64,000 nucleotides of DNA from Quillaja saponaria (lineage: Eukaryota; Streptophyta; Magnoliopsida; Fabales; Quillajaceae): NCBI GenBank assembly GCA_029379385.1, contig CM055612.1, positions 15,624,001 through 15,688,000 of the forward strand, given 5' to 3'. A model generated the notes under the pieces. That model saw nothing but the letters and a program-made list of their open reading frames with translations. It searched no databases and had not been told where the DNA came from. Position numbers and translations under genes: made by a program. Of the stretch, positions 33,855 through 45,800 are shown one piece after another (the first letter of the stretch is position 1; every line of letters begins with the position of its first letter).

Positions 33855-34600
33855 TATGGAAAATTAATCCATGCAATTCTATTATGTATCTGAATAAAGA
33901 AATTAGGTAGGTTCACAGAGGAAAGAATCTAGAGAAGAATTATGGAAGGTTCAAGATGATGAATATGGTTATGAAGAAGGAAGGGTTTAGACTGGTGTAT
34001 AGGGATGCAATATGGGTTAGGTTCTGTAGGGTGTATAAGGATGTAATGTGGGTTAAGTTCAGTAGGGTATTTAGGTTGATGGTTTATTTATTGGGCTTGT
34101 GACGAGGGCATGAATGCTACTGTGTGGGCATGGATCGAAGGAAAATAGAAGGATTTTATTTGTGAAATCTACAAATGGAGGTTTTAAAGGATGGTGATGT
34201 GACGGGAAGAAATGACAGATCCTGGGATCATGAAAGTGTAGTTTGGACGGTGGGTTGCAGAAACAGATCAAGGTGTGAAACCTCAGAATGTAGAAAAACT
34301 ACTAATGTAGCTGACGGCCTTGAATGTGAGGGCGTTGGGTGGTCAAAGATGTGGGCTTTTTGTAGTGGTGGATTCTGGTGAAAGGTATGATCTGGATGGG
34401 ATTGAGGGAAGCTAGGTGGGCATATTACTATCTCATGGAATAGACTGAAAGTGGAAATTCAACAAAAATTGTGGCTCTTGGCAGGGACCACAAGGGGGCT
34501 AAAGGTGGATAAGGTATACGGTGAATGAGTAAGATGGATTCTAGAGATGTTAAATAGGTTAGATTCTAGAGAGAAGAGAGAGTTTCTCTCACTACATGAG

Positions 34601-35724
34601 GGGTTTACTTGTTTTCTTTATTTTTCAATTCCAATACAAGGAGTGTCAGTTTAATCTGCGGACACCAATTACTTTATTTGAACTTTAAAGGAATTACACT
34701 AATAGAGAGTTTAATCTATAAGACACTTTTTATTGTGCATGGCATTATAGTTAGGATTATATTATAATCTAGTAGGGGTTTGTTGAATAGATTCTAATTT
34801 AAGTCCTAAATTAGAATGCCTTTTCATGAATAGTAATGTATGATAAGAGATACAACTATTGTATTCAAAAGTTATAATTTATTTGTACCAAGAGACACAA
34901 TTAATGAATTCAAAGTTATAGTTTATTATGTCAAAAGTTGTGACAGTTGAATATATAACTTTTCATTCTTTACATACAAATGGCTTGTATAAGCAGTTGT
35001 TGATGATTTTTTTTTTTTTTGTTTTACAAAATTCTAAGAGACTTTGTTGGATCTTGGAATAGACTTGTCTGCAAACCCTAAAATTAAAAAAGTATGCATG
35101 CTATCTCTTTAAGGAGTGTTGTAAGAACAACACGCTTTAAAGTCTATTATTTATGTCTTGTCTATATACTATTTTTCTTAACATTAACTAATTCACAGTC
35201 ATGATTCTCATTGTTTGGTGCTGGTGAAGTTAGCTCAACATGCGACTTTGGTATGTCTAGAAAATTGTATGCAGTTTCTCCTAGTATGAGAGTGTCTGTC
35301 TCAATTGTAATTGAATCTGACTCTAATGTTGGATGTATGGAGGTTTGGTCTGGACTTGACATCACAAGCACCTTATTTAGTTTTGCACTGAGCTCATCAA
35401 ATTTTCTATTAGTGTTTTCCATTTAAGTTTTTATAGATGCAGGTGAACGATACTGGTATAGTAATGACATTTGGTGTACTAGGGTGTATAACTCGGTTGG
35501 TTATATCTAAGGAAATGGATCACAGACATAAAGCTCACCAAACAATAACCATGTCCAATTTTTAAAAATAAGGAACTGACACAAAAATAAAGGGACACAT
35601 AAAGTTCTCAATGAGAAAAGTACCTAGAATCCACAAAAATCCTGAACGATGCTCAGCACATACTTTGGTAAGTTTATAACTATCGTAACTCTAAAGGTGT
35701 AATTAGGGAAATGTATAATGATAT
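34601..35724. other. Unresolved region with one unassigned frame
   Basis: No clear gene. Two related short blocks, CAGTTTAATCTGCGGACAC (34650) and GAGTTTAATCTATAAGACAC (34707), suggest a small duplication. A - strand frame at 35422-35162 (86 codons, MENTNRKFDELSAKLNKVLV at its start) is hydrophilic and resembles the linker between gag and protease of gypsy elements, but only loosely. I do not assign it. Confidence 0.35.
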
Positions 35725-37028
35725 TGTTATGAGTTTACTAATGCAAGCACACGTATTGTTAATAAGTAATAGAATGATGAGTAGAGGTCGTTCCCTCGAG
35801 GAATTAAGTCTAACAATTATTAAGTACTAAAATTAACCAATCCCAACTTTATCCAAACAAATGAAACTTTGAGATTGAGATTTATAACAAAACAAAACTA
35901 AGGCAAGTAAACTTAGGAATGTAATGGAGAAAACTTAGAATTACAACTTTCTTCAACACTTCACTTGGTTTGCTATTATCTTATCATACTTAGTTATGGA
36001 ACCAAATTATTAACCTAGCGTTCTTATTCAATTATAAGTACATTTTGAGTTGCTTATAATAATATCTCACTTAACCAAGTCACTATATTTCTATGACAAT
36101 TGAGTTAAGCAAGACTCATTAAGAATAGACCTAACTTGGATACACAAGGTACAGAGGTTTATTTCTATCCTACATACGAATCAAATTCAAACAAGCATGT
36201 GAATGAATTCTAACAAGTGCTATCTTATTCAAGGCTAAACTTTGATTTCCTTTGTCAAGGTTCCTCTAAGTTACCATATTAATCTAAAAGATAGCCAATC
36301 AATTAAAAACATTAAGCATAGAATAAAATAAATAACTTATGTACCAAACCCTAAGGAATCAATAAATAAAGTAAATCCAAGCTACATGTTGAGTTCCATT
36401 GCAATTGTAGAAAAAAAACGAATCCATGCTTCTTAGTGTAAACATGGATTCAAAAAAAGAAAACACCAAATAAATACGAGGAAAGTAAGAGTAGAATGAT
36501 AGAAAAACTATAAAGGTCATCAATCTTCAAGCTTTAGCTATCTTTGCTCCTCTTGCTCCTTGCACTCTCAATTGCCTCTTAATCTCCAGAACTTTTTAGC
36601 TAACTTGTGTGTATTGAATCCCTAAGTTAATCCTCTTTACATAGGCTTTAAAAACCCTCAATTTGAATTCAATTAGACTAGGAATCGGCTGATATCGCAA
36701 CCATGCTTTTCAGGCACTGTAATACTAAATTTCGGAGAGGGGTTCACAGTATAGGCCATGGCGCCATGCTGCATCTTGCCTGGTGCCAATGGGCTTTAGT
36801 TGGTTCCTTCAAAAATGTCTCCTTTAAGCATTAAGCCTTTAAAACATATAAACTAAGTTAAGAATGAAAAATTAATGATTAAAGGCTAATCGTAAGCATA
36901 CTCAGCTTGGATTCAATGCCTTAATATGAAATGCACTCAACTAAGGAAAACTTAAACTAAAACTCAATAACATAGCAAATAATATAAATTAAAAGGACAT
37001 GTAATCAGGCTATTTTATAGTCTTATCA
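35725..37028 (-). mobile_element. Athila/Tat-like gypsy 3' LTR (copy 3)
   Basis: It begins TGTTATGAGTTTACTAATGC at 35725 and ends GTCTTATCA at 37028, about 1.3 kb, and is the same family as the LTRs in the LINE. On the - strand it is preceded by TTTGGGGGTG (37038-37029), a purine tract directly against the LTR start. That identifies this copy as the 3' LTR of an element lying to its right. Confidence 0.82.
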
Positions 37029-38594
37029 CACCCCCAAACTTAAGGTTTTGCTAGTCCTCGAGCAAATAAAAAACTAAAACACAAATGAAATGAGTAGCTA
37101 AAGATGCATCACACTAAAACAATGATATCCCCAACTCACTCTCACAAGTTTCACATGATCTTTAAATAAATGTCAACCATAAATATCACACAAATTCATG
37201 ATGCAATTCAAGAGCAAGCAACAAATTAAAATGGATTTTCAATGTGTGTTTGTGAGTGGTCTTCTAACAAAGGAATGCATGCTATCCGAATTATTTTATG
37301 TCTATGTGAAATCCAGTTTAGCACTTAAACCTCATTAGCTTGCTTTTCAACTCTCTCTTTACTAATGTAGACTCCACTAAGTCAAGGATCAATATGTCTT
37401 TATTAGGCTAGGGTAATGGTATGATAATAGAAAATTTAAGGCTCAAGTTACCCTAAACACATTGATCAATCTAGTCCCTTAAAAGAGCTTTTTCTTTTCA
37501 CAACTCAAGTAATACCTACTTGGAATACTCTTTTCTTTTCACCACTTCATTTATTTTTCTATTTTCCTTTGAATTTCTTATTCTTTTTTGCCCAACTCTT
37601 ATCGCACTCCCAAACTTATTTCTTTTTATTATGAATACATGGATGATCAAGAGGCACAAATACATATACTCTCCTTTTTTATTTTATTTTTTATAATTCC
37701 AACCTTTCTTCATTTTCTTAACATAGCTCATTATATTTCTAGAATGATTAACATGTCTAAGAGTAAGAGCTCAAAACTAGAATTTTAAAAATAGTTAGGC
37801 AAAATTTAGTGGGTGTTAAAGAAAAGGCAATATAGGCTCATTGAGGTAACTATGGATATAATATAAATCATGGTAAGCTTAAAAAGGCTCAAACAGTTCA
37901 AATATGACCTAAATCATGTCCCTAACTTAGTTTTGTCTAGGGTTTCACCTCAAGACAAAATCAAACAACTTCAAAATTTCTTGACTAAAACTGAACCTTC
38001 TAAACATAAACAGTATCTAAATAAGCAAAACAATCCAAGAAAAAGATTAAGTGCATAATATATGTTAGGTAACTAAATCTAATAAAAACAAGTACACCAA
38101 TAAAACCTTCCCCTAAACTTAAGACAAACATTACCCTTAATGTTAAAAAATAAGAAAACTCCCTGGCATTTAACCGAGGTATGAAGAACACAAATCCTTA
38201 TCCTTGTTGTATGTGAAGCATCCAAGCTTGGTAGGAGGTAAAAAATGATGTGCCTATAAAAAATAAACTACAATAGTGAGAAAATTCCCAATAAGAACTA
38301 AAACATAAAATAAAAGAGAAAAATTTAGAAACTTAGGTTGCCTGCCAAGAAGGGCTTGATTTTTAATCATCGGCTTGACTTTAGTATGCTTAACCCTTGT
38401 CCTCTTAAGGAATGAAGGCCTTATTTTTGAAAGAGTACTTGAACCTCTTTCAAATTTTTATTTTTTATTTTTTATTTTATTTTTGTACTTCATAGAGCTT
38501 GCCTTGACCAACCTCTTTCTAAGATTATCCTTTGATAGTTTTTGCTACCCTGATATTCGATCCTACCAATTGATAATCTCTGTTTTGATTTTCA
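37029..38594 (-). mobile_element. 3' internal non-coding part of the Athila/Tat-like element
   Basis: It starts at the purine tract. The CCCCCAAACTTAAGGTTTTG...GTCCTCGAGCAA block at 37031-37064 and the TTGCCTGCCAAGAAGGGCTTG block at 38338 are typical of the region between pol and the 3' LTR in many plant Athila/Tat elements. There is no gag or pol here, so those were deleted. Small frames (37588-37788, 37870-38058, 38375-38623) are not credible genes. Confidence 0.65.
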
Positions 38595-39578
38595 AAGACC
38601 TAACTTGGCTCTACAAGGTATGAAGGTATATTTCTATCCTACAAATAAATCAAATTCAAACAAGCATGTGAATGAATTCAAATAAGTGCTATCTTATTCA
38701 AGGTTAAACCTAGATTTCCTTCGTCAAGGTTCTTTTAAATTACCACATCAACCTAAAATATGGTCAATAGGTTGGAAGCATTTAGCAAAGAAGAAAATCA
38801 ATAACTCATGTTCCAAACCTTAAGCAATCAATAAATAAAGTAATCCAAGTTACATGTTGAGTTCCATTGCAATCCAAGAAAGAAAACTACTCTATGCTAC
38901 TTAGTGTAAACATGGATTCATCTAAAGAAAACATCATCAAACATATATAAGGAAAGTAAGAATAGAATGATAGAAATACTATAAAGGTCATTAGCCTTCA
39001 AGCTTTAGCAATCTTTGCTCCTCTTGCTCCTTGCAGTCTTGATTACGTCTTAATCTCCATAACTTCATAGCTAACTTTGTGTGTATTTAATCTCCAAGAT
39101 AATCCTATTTAAATGAACTTTAAAACCCTTAATCTAAGTTCAATTTGGACTAGGAATTGGGCCGACACCACAGTACTAAATTTTGGAGAGGGTTTTATGA
39201 TGGGTGCCATGGCGCCAACTGTAAGGCAGCGTAGTGCCAGCTCTTTAGTGCCTTGGCACTGTGGCACCAGCTTTCTGGTGTCTAGGCACTGACAGGCTCT
39301 GCTTGGTTCCTTTCTTGTATGATTTTGGATTCTCTGGGACCTCTTTTTCGTGGCTGTGGCACTAAACACATAGGAAATACTCATTTGTTTCCAATTTGAC
39401 TTCAAAGTGGTATGCTTTAAGCTTTAAACCATCAAACACGCAAACTAAATCAATAATGAATGAAATTCTTAATTAAAGGCTGATCCTAAGCATACCCAGC
39501 TAGGATTCAACACCTTAATATGAAATGAACTCAACTAAGCAAACTTGAACTAAAACTCAAGAACATAGCAAATAATAA
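38595..39578 (-). mobile_element. Athila/Tat-like gypsy LTR fragment (copy 4)
   Basis: This segment starts in mid-LTR at GACCTAACTTGG and stops at CATAGCAAATAATA, missing about 50 bases of the LTR start and several hundred at the other end. It is probably the damaged 5' LTR of the element whose 3' LTR is 35725-37028. A deletion then joined the 3' internal part directly to this LTR. Confidence 0.72.
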
Positions 39579-39589
39579 CCTCAAAGGCC

Positions 39590-40468
39590 TTTTTCAAGGT
39601 TTTTTCTTTCAACTAAATACTTCAATGATTTTCTTAGTTTCGATGTTGGAAAGTAAATATCGAGATGATTAATGTTGTAAATGCTTCCATATAATTTCCT
39701 AATTTTCATCTTGTTGTCAGTTGTTATTCAAGTAACTATTTTCTTTTTAGTCTTTTTTTATGGGATGATACTTTTCGGAACACCTTAGGTAACGAGATAT
39801 ATTTAGCCTATGTGCATATATTATGTAGTTTCGATATGATACCTAGTTAAGGAGGTATGTCCCAACCCCATGTGTAAGCAAATTCATGTGGAAATGAGTT
39901 TGGTACCATAGTTAGTGGGGGTTTGACATTGACACACTATGGGTTCAATAGTTTATATTAGAATTGATAGATTTGACACCCTAATTGGCTAGGGATTTGA
40001 CACTGACTCGTTGTACCTTATGGGTATAAAGATTTGATAGTTCTGACAATGTACAATGTATACATATGTTTTTCATAAAATAGTTGTGACAAATGGTTTA
40101 TTTACATTGTTTTGAGATTTTGGTTATACCTCTTTCACAAAAATGATTTTTGACAATGGCTTATTTATATTGCTTACATTTTCAAAAATATTATTGTATC
40201 TTTATGTAAACTAGTTGTTAGTAAAACACTTGTGCCTTACTTGTTTGGTATTGGATGACCCTTTTGAATATGTTGTTATTAGATAATTTGTTGGATATAT
40301 CTCTTGTTAAATTCTCTTAGGTTTACACCCTCTTGTAGTTCGTTTTTCAAATAGGTTATTACAATTTTGTTTCCTTTTTAAGAATCCTTGTAGCATTGTT
40401 TAGATCATGATGGACCTCGGTTCACCTTGATTCATTCATCAGTCATGACCTTTCTTTGGGTCATGACA
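39590..40468 (+). mobile_element. 3' end of a second gypsy-type LTR family
   Basis: The GATACCTAGTTAAGGAGGTATG...TTTGACACCCTAATTGGCTAGGGATTTGACACTGACTCGTTGTACC region at 39838-40017 recurs, diverged, at 52876-53070. The segment ends with GGGTCATGACA at 40468, a plausible TG...CA-type LTR end. The upstream part is missing and abuts the LTR fragment to the left. Confidence 0.6.
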
Positions 40469-41759
40469 ACACCTCCACCTTAATCAAAAGGAAATTTAAG
40501 TCCTTTACAGCTTCACTAGGCCATTTTACGATGACGCAATATTAGCTACAATCCTTCACTACTATTCAATTATGCGATTACAACAAAAGGATGGAGGTGG
40601 GCATGGGTATGCAAAGGGAGTTAAGATTTTTTTCGGTGATAGATACGGATTTCTATTTGATTTTTAAACCTTGGGTTTCTAAGCAATTGATTACAAATGA
40701 AGTTAATAATGTGATGGAGGAGGGTGTGGGTTGTGGATTAGGGAAGGAGGGTTAGGATGGATGTGGGAGTGATGTTAATGATAAGGGAGGGAGGGTTAAT
40801 TATTTTTTTTCTTTTCAATGCTTCTCAAAAAATTTGTACAACTTTTTCAAAAAAAAAAAAAAAAAATTTAGAGTTTTTTTTTATACAAGTGTTAGAATTT
40901 TCATTCGTTTTTCATGACACGTGGAAAAGTTACGTAAAATGCCGTTAGCCATGTCACATTCCGTCAAGTTAAATTCGATAGAGATAACGACAAAGATCAT
41001 ATTACGTGATTTTGAAAAATATAGGAATGATATTTTTCATTTTGAAATATAGAGACTAAAGTAACATGAAATTATAATCCTTGAATCTAGTTATGAAAAA
41101 ATAAAATTGGAGAACAAATGCTACCCAATTAAACATGAGTATCCATAATTTGATAGATGGCAATATTTTTTTTGTACTAAAAAGTAGTTTCCTTTGGATT
41201 ACAAAAACTTTAATTGTTTTGATCATATAAAAGTTTATTATTGAATAGTTATTTTTGTGCATGAAAGTTTAAGAATGAATGGTTGGATATTTTATTTGAA
41301 ATTTTGGACTAGGGATTCATATAAAATAATGAATATATGCAAATGTCAATAATGTAAAGCATATCATGCAAGTTAAGCAATGATAGGAAAGCAACTAGGA
41401 TTTGGACTATTTGGAGATTAGGAATTGGGCTTACTAAATAGGAATTATTTTTGGGGGCCATTATGAATAGAACCTCACCAATATTACAATTTGTACCCAA
41501 ATTATACTCCAATAATTTCTTTTGTAGGAATCGTAAAACAATTCAATAATTGATACAATATTCTCTGAAGACAGCTCTGCTAAATTCTATTTCCACAGCA
41601 TTCTTTACTGTTGGTTTTATAGATAAAAGAAAATTCTGGCAATTAGATTCTTGTCCATTAAATTATATGAGTAATTACTTTTCAAAAGTAAATCTTTCTT
41701 TTGAAAAGTAAAGTTATTACTTTTTCAAAAGTAAATCAAGGATGGGTCCCCTCCTCAAG
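40469..41759. other. Unresolved, AT-rich, possible small TE debris
   Basis: A run GAGATAACGACAAAG...GAAAAATATAGGAATGATATTTTTC at 40980-41040 resembles common plant repeat ends but no boundaries are clear. Near 41667-41730, AGTAATTACTTTTCAAAAGTAAATC and its close inverse and direct variants form a short self-complementary cluster. No gene is seen. Confidence 0.35.
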
Positions 41760-42856
41760 AAAATTTTTAGCTTCTTCATTATCCGGATCTTGAGAATCTT
41801 GAAAATAAGTTGGATCGTCTTGAGCCATGTCAGAACAATTATCTTCAAGAATTTTTAATAATTCTCTTTGAACATCATCTTTAGAAGAAAAGGCTAATAA
41901 ATCTTTAACCATATTTAAACCTTTTTATTTTCAGTTAAATAAGGTTTATGAGCTAAAGCTTGGGATCTTAAGATTCCTAAATTTTGAAAATTATTAAGAT
42001 TTTCTTCAAAGTTAGAAAAATTATCCCACCATTCGATTTGGGTTCTTTTGATTAGCCATGGGACTGTCTGATTAATCTTGAAAATTGAAGTAGTATAGTC
42101 CTTCAAGATATATTCCCATTTCATTATCCATGGGATTTGATAATATGTTACAAACATGATCACTTTATCTTGAAGATCTAGAGAATCATTATTCTCACCA
42201 AATCTTGACCAATATTGATGAATGTATTTTGGAAGGGAGATGGAAATAATCCCTATGAGAAATACCAGGTTTTAAACCATTGAGTAAACGATTTAGGAGA
42301 TGGTTCCTTATTAAGAGTAAATCTGAGAAACCTGCTATGTTTTCTTGCTTTGTTTTCAAATAAAAGCAAATTTTCCCAAGCAGCCATATAATCAAAATAA
42401 TTACATATCCTAGGAAATATTTTCTTATCTCTTAATTGTTTTTGGCGATATAAGTCTGTACCCCATTCGTTGGGATTCATAACTTTATAAATTATGAGTT
42501 TTGAATAAGCCCATTCAGACCTTGTCCTTATTCAAGGTTTATGTGATACTGATTTAGTATCCACAAGGATATTTAAATAATATAAAGTACCATTGGGTTC
42601 AAATTCAGGAGAAAGATTATGATGGAGATAGAAATGAGCTATCTCATATGGGGCTAAATTAATATATCTCTTTTCTATTAGTGCTATCTTCTTATAAGAT
42701 AAAGGGATATAAGGGTATTTAAAATCCCAATATTACAAGGACGTGTTAGGTCTTAAGCTTTATCACTCAAGAATTCATTTTCATGATTATTTGGTTCATC
42801 AACATTCGAAATTGAAACATTTCTTTTTGCTAGAGAAATTGCTTGAGAAGACATAA
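41760..42856 (-). pseudogene. ORF downstream of the pararetroviral reverse transcriptase, broken
   Basis: A probable start codon lies at about 42856 (MSSQAISLAK). Frames at 42480-42253, 42395-42195 and 42163-41915 follow one another with shifts between them. They are rich in Trp, Asn and Lys, with NEWGTDLYRQKQLRDK in the middle. It follows the polymerase region on the same strand, as the second ORF does in some endogenous Caulimoviridae. Its function is unknown. At least two frame changes and one stop break it. Confidence 0.5.
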
Positions 42857-42859
42857 TTC

Positions 42860-44248
42860 TTTTTTCCTTTAGGATTCTTGCAAAAATTCTCTTATTAGAA
42901 AATCAAGTAATGAATTGGATTCTCCTTTAATAAATTCTATGTTGAATTAAAAAATGGATAAAATTCCTTATCATCTTGTAAAGATCTGTTTAGATGTTAT
43001 ATTTTTAACATTTTTTAAAAGTATATCTTTGGCGGATTTATAATCTATTCTTAATAAGAATTTCTTGTTTAATAAGTCAGATTTCAACTTAGTGATACAC
43101 ATAACTATAGATACAATTTCTTTTTTTATTGTAGAATAGTTTTGTTGAGCACTTTTCCAGATTCCTGATGTAAATCTAACTAATTGCTCTTGATTAACAA
43201 TTTTTTGTTTATGTATTCCTCCATAACCTATTTCTAAAGCATCAGTTTTTACAATTTTGTAGGCTTCAGGATGGGGAATGCATAAACAAGGAAGCTCTTT
43301 AACTCTTTGCTTTATTCTTTTTATAGCTTCTATGAAATCATTATTCCACTCTGGAGAATTTTTCTTTAGTCTTGTAAAAAATAATCTACAATCTAAAGCT
43401 AAATTTTTGTAAAATTCACCTACATAATTAAGGCTCCCTAAAAATCTTTGTAAGTTTTACTTTTCCTTTAACTCATTAGGAAATTTATTAGCGAATTTAA
43501 TAGCTCTATCAATTGGTATAATTGATCCCTTAGAAATATTGTGACCTAAAAAATGAATAGTAGTTTTCTATATTTTTACATTCTTTGCTGAAACTGCCAA
43601 TTCTGCTTTGGTAACAATATTCAAGAACATATGAAGATGTTTAAAATATTTTTCAATAAAGAGAAAAAACACTAAAACATCATCAATGTAAACAACTATA
43701 TAATCATGATAAGGATTAAAAATATTATACATAATATTTTGAAATTCAGATGGAGCATATTTAATCCAAATGGCATGACATTCCATTCATAATATCCAAA
43801 AGGAGCTGTAAAAGTAGTTTAATACCTATTCTTTTGAGCTATCTGAATTTGCCAATAACTAGATTTCATATCAAATTTATAGAATACTTTAGCAGCATAT
43901 AGTCTATTAAGAAGATCCCTTTTATTATGGATTAGATATCTTCTCCGTCTTAAAGCTTTATTTAAAGGTTCATAATTAATAACGGGTCTAGGAACTCCTC
44001 TTTCTAATTCAGCAGCATTTTCGAATAAAATGTTGGACAACTCCAAAGACTATAGTTTTTCCTAATAACCCCCTTTTTCTAATAATTCTTCTATTTCTTT
44101 TTTGCAAATCTCTAAATGCCTTAGACCCATAGCAATAGGTCTAGCTTTTATGGGTATTTGCTTTTCAGTAAAGTCTAGCTCATAAGACAGTTCAATTAGA
44201 TGTTGCTTCCAATTCCAAAAAGCATTATGAATTTCAGATATTGGAGAA
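42860..44248 (-). pseudogene. Reverse transcriptase/RNase H remnant, probable endogenous pararetrovirus (Caulimoviridae)
   Basis: Read on the - strand, frames at 44046-43819 and 43786-43568 contain consecutive reverse-transcriptase blocks, including the catalytic Tyr-Ile-Asp-Asp and an APSEFQ block. These two frames are offset and separated by a break, and the stretch down to about 42900, where RNase H would lie, is crossed by further stops. The similarity begins abruptly at about 44249 and has no LTR of its own. The protein style is closer to plant pararetroviruses than to the gypsy elements in this window, and a florendovirus-like origin is possible. It is an old, non-functional integrated copy. 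A Ty3/gypsy origin cannot be fully excluded. Confidence 0.65.
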
Positions 44249-44641
44249 CATGTATATACATGAGTTAGGGTTATTGAATTAATATAAGTAATGAGATTTA
44301 AACGTAATCATGTTAAATACAGAATTAGGGTTAAATAATATTATTTTAGTATTCTTAGGATTTGAATAAATAATTAAAACTTACTTTAGTAGGGTTTTAA
44401 TTATAATTAGTATTATATTCGTAGAATGCAATTCTAATTATATTAGAATTCTTAAGGTTTAGGTGCCTATAAATAAGTCACTATTATGTATTTTTCATTT
44501 ACCTTTTGATAATTAATATTGAGAACATTATTAGTTTCCCCAAGATTAGAATTAGAATAATATAGTTTTCTCTCTTGGATCCCCTTAAAATCCCATCTTC
44601 CTCACAAATCCTTTAATCCTTCATACTCATCCTAAATTAAA
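44249..44641 (+). mobile_element. LTR-like segment with a TATA box ahead of a tRNA-Met primer site
   Basis: Starting TGTATATACATGAG where the pararetroviral similarity stops, this segment has a TATA box CCTATAAATAAG at 44469-44480. About 160 bases after it is a primer-binding site. That layout suits U3-R-U5 of a + strand LTR retroelement. The terminal CA is not seen. No second copy lies in the window to confirm an LTR. Confidence 0.5.
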
Positions 44642-44653
44642 TGGTATCAGAGC
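44642..44653 (+). promoter_or_regulatory. tRNA-Met primer-binding site TGGTATCAGAGC
   Basis: A perfect 12-base match to the usual plant retroelement site complementary to the initiator tRNA-Met 3' end. The same site is also used by plant pararetroviruses, but here it is on the strand opposite to the neighbouring pararetroviral remnant, so it belongs to another element. Confidence 0.75.
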
Positions 44654-45800
44654 AAATTGATCCACAATATGCATCATACATCTATCCTTCATAGCCAAAA
44701 CTCACACAAATCACTAGAAAAACGTATCCAACTGCTGTCACCACATTCCATCACCAGAACGTTGCCAACCACCATATATCACCGCCTCTACACATTCTTT
44801 TTGCCACCTAAGTCCATTGCCTATACCACAATTTGTACCATACATCCTTTTCGCCCAAGATCACCATTACCAAGAACATTATCAACCACCCTAAGAACAT
44901 TATAAACCACCCATAAATATTTAAAACACCTATCAAAATCACCAAAAATATCTCACCACTATTGTTTACCACCAAAACAACCCATTATGCCAACCTAAAC
45001 CACTAACTAACTATACCAAAGACACAAAAGAGAGCTGATCTACAAAATCATTTTAAGACCATCACAAACGGGGACAAGGAAACATTGTACTAGCTTCTGT
45101 ACGTGCGACAAATGATGGCGCTACAATAACACTGTCGTTCCAGCTATTGCTTATATGCCACATCATCTAGTGACATGTGTCGATACCTTATTAATCTAAG
45201 CCATCTGCTACGTCCTTCTAAATTATAAAGTTAGCACCCCCACATCATGATTGCCACATCATCATTCTACCACGCAGCCCTTACCATGTCATCAACAAAG
45301 TCATCTCATAGGTTTACTCAACAAGGTCATGTCATAGGACCACGCCAGTAAGGTGGCACATCATACTAGTCATGTTATCGTGAAGTGCTATATCAGCACC
45401 TTTAAACTTCAGATTTCGACCAAACTGACTTATCAGGTTTGACCAATTCGGTTCACCTTATTTCAAATCTGTTTTTGATCAACATGGACAGGAACCTTAC
45501 TATTTTTGACCTTCCAAATTCAATTTTAGGATTAACTTCCCTAAATTCTACTCCAAAATGATGAAATTGGTACGATTTCTTTTATTTGTCACTTTACTTC
45601 TTTATTTTACTCAGTGTTCTTAGTTGTTTTGATTTTTAGGAGTTTATTTTCACTCATTAAAAAAGAAAAAAAAAAAAAAGAGAAAAGGAGAGAAAGAAGA
45701 GAAAAGAAAAAGAAATAAAATATTATGTCATGGCAATATGCATTGTCTTCTAGTGCTTATTCTCGTAGATTTGAAGGTTTTATCATAAGATACATTATTA
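44654..45800. other. Non-coding region after the primer site
   Basis: This is probably the untranslated leader of the + strand retroelement, followed by a purine run at about 45660-45718. The 82-codon frame at 44657-44905 is low in complexity (His, Thr, Pro) and is not a convincing protein. Confidence 0.4.

Larger units (their letters stand above)
25040..34600 (-). mobile_element. Decayed L1-type LINE, split by two gypsy LTRs
   Basis: Read on the - strand the order is: 5' leader (34600-33855), ORF1 with a DUF4283-like domain (33854 to about 32990), endonuclease (about 32440-31500), reverse transcriptase (about 29790-28030), zf-RVT (about 27870-25900) and RNase H (about 25640-25210). This is the full order of a plant L1-type LINE. 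Stops and frameshifts occur throughout, so it is dead. LTRs at 29787-31479 and 26109-27512 interrupt it between recognisable coding segments on both sides, so they inserted after it. The exact 3' end and target duplication were not determined. Confidence 0.82.

Noticed and set aside
35162..35426. Overlapping frames on both strands as a host gene
   Set aside because: Both are short, with no promoter or splice structure; the - strand frame is at best gag-linker-like.
44657..44905. 82-codon His/Thr/Pro-rich frame after the primer site
   Set aside because: It is low complexity, with no gag motif; more likely an untranslated leader.
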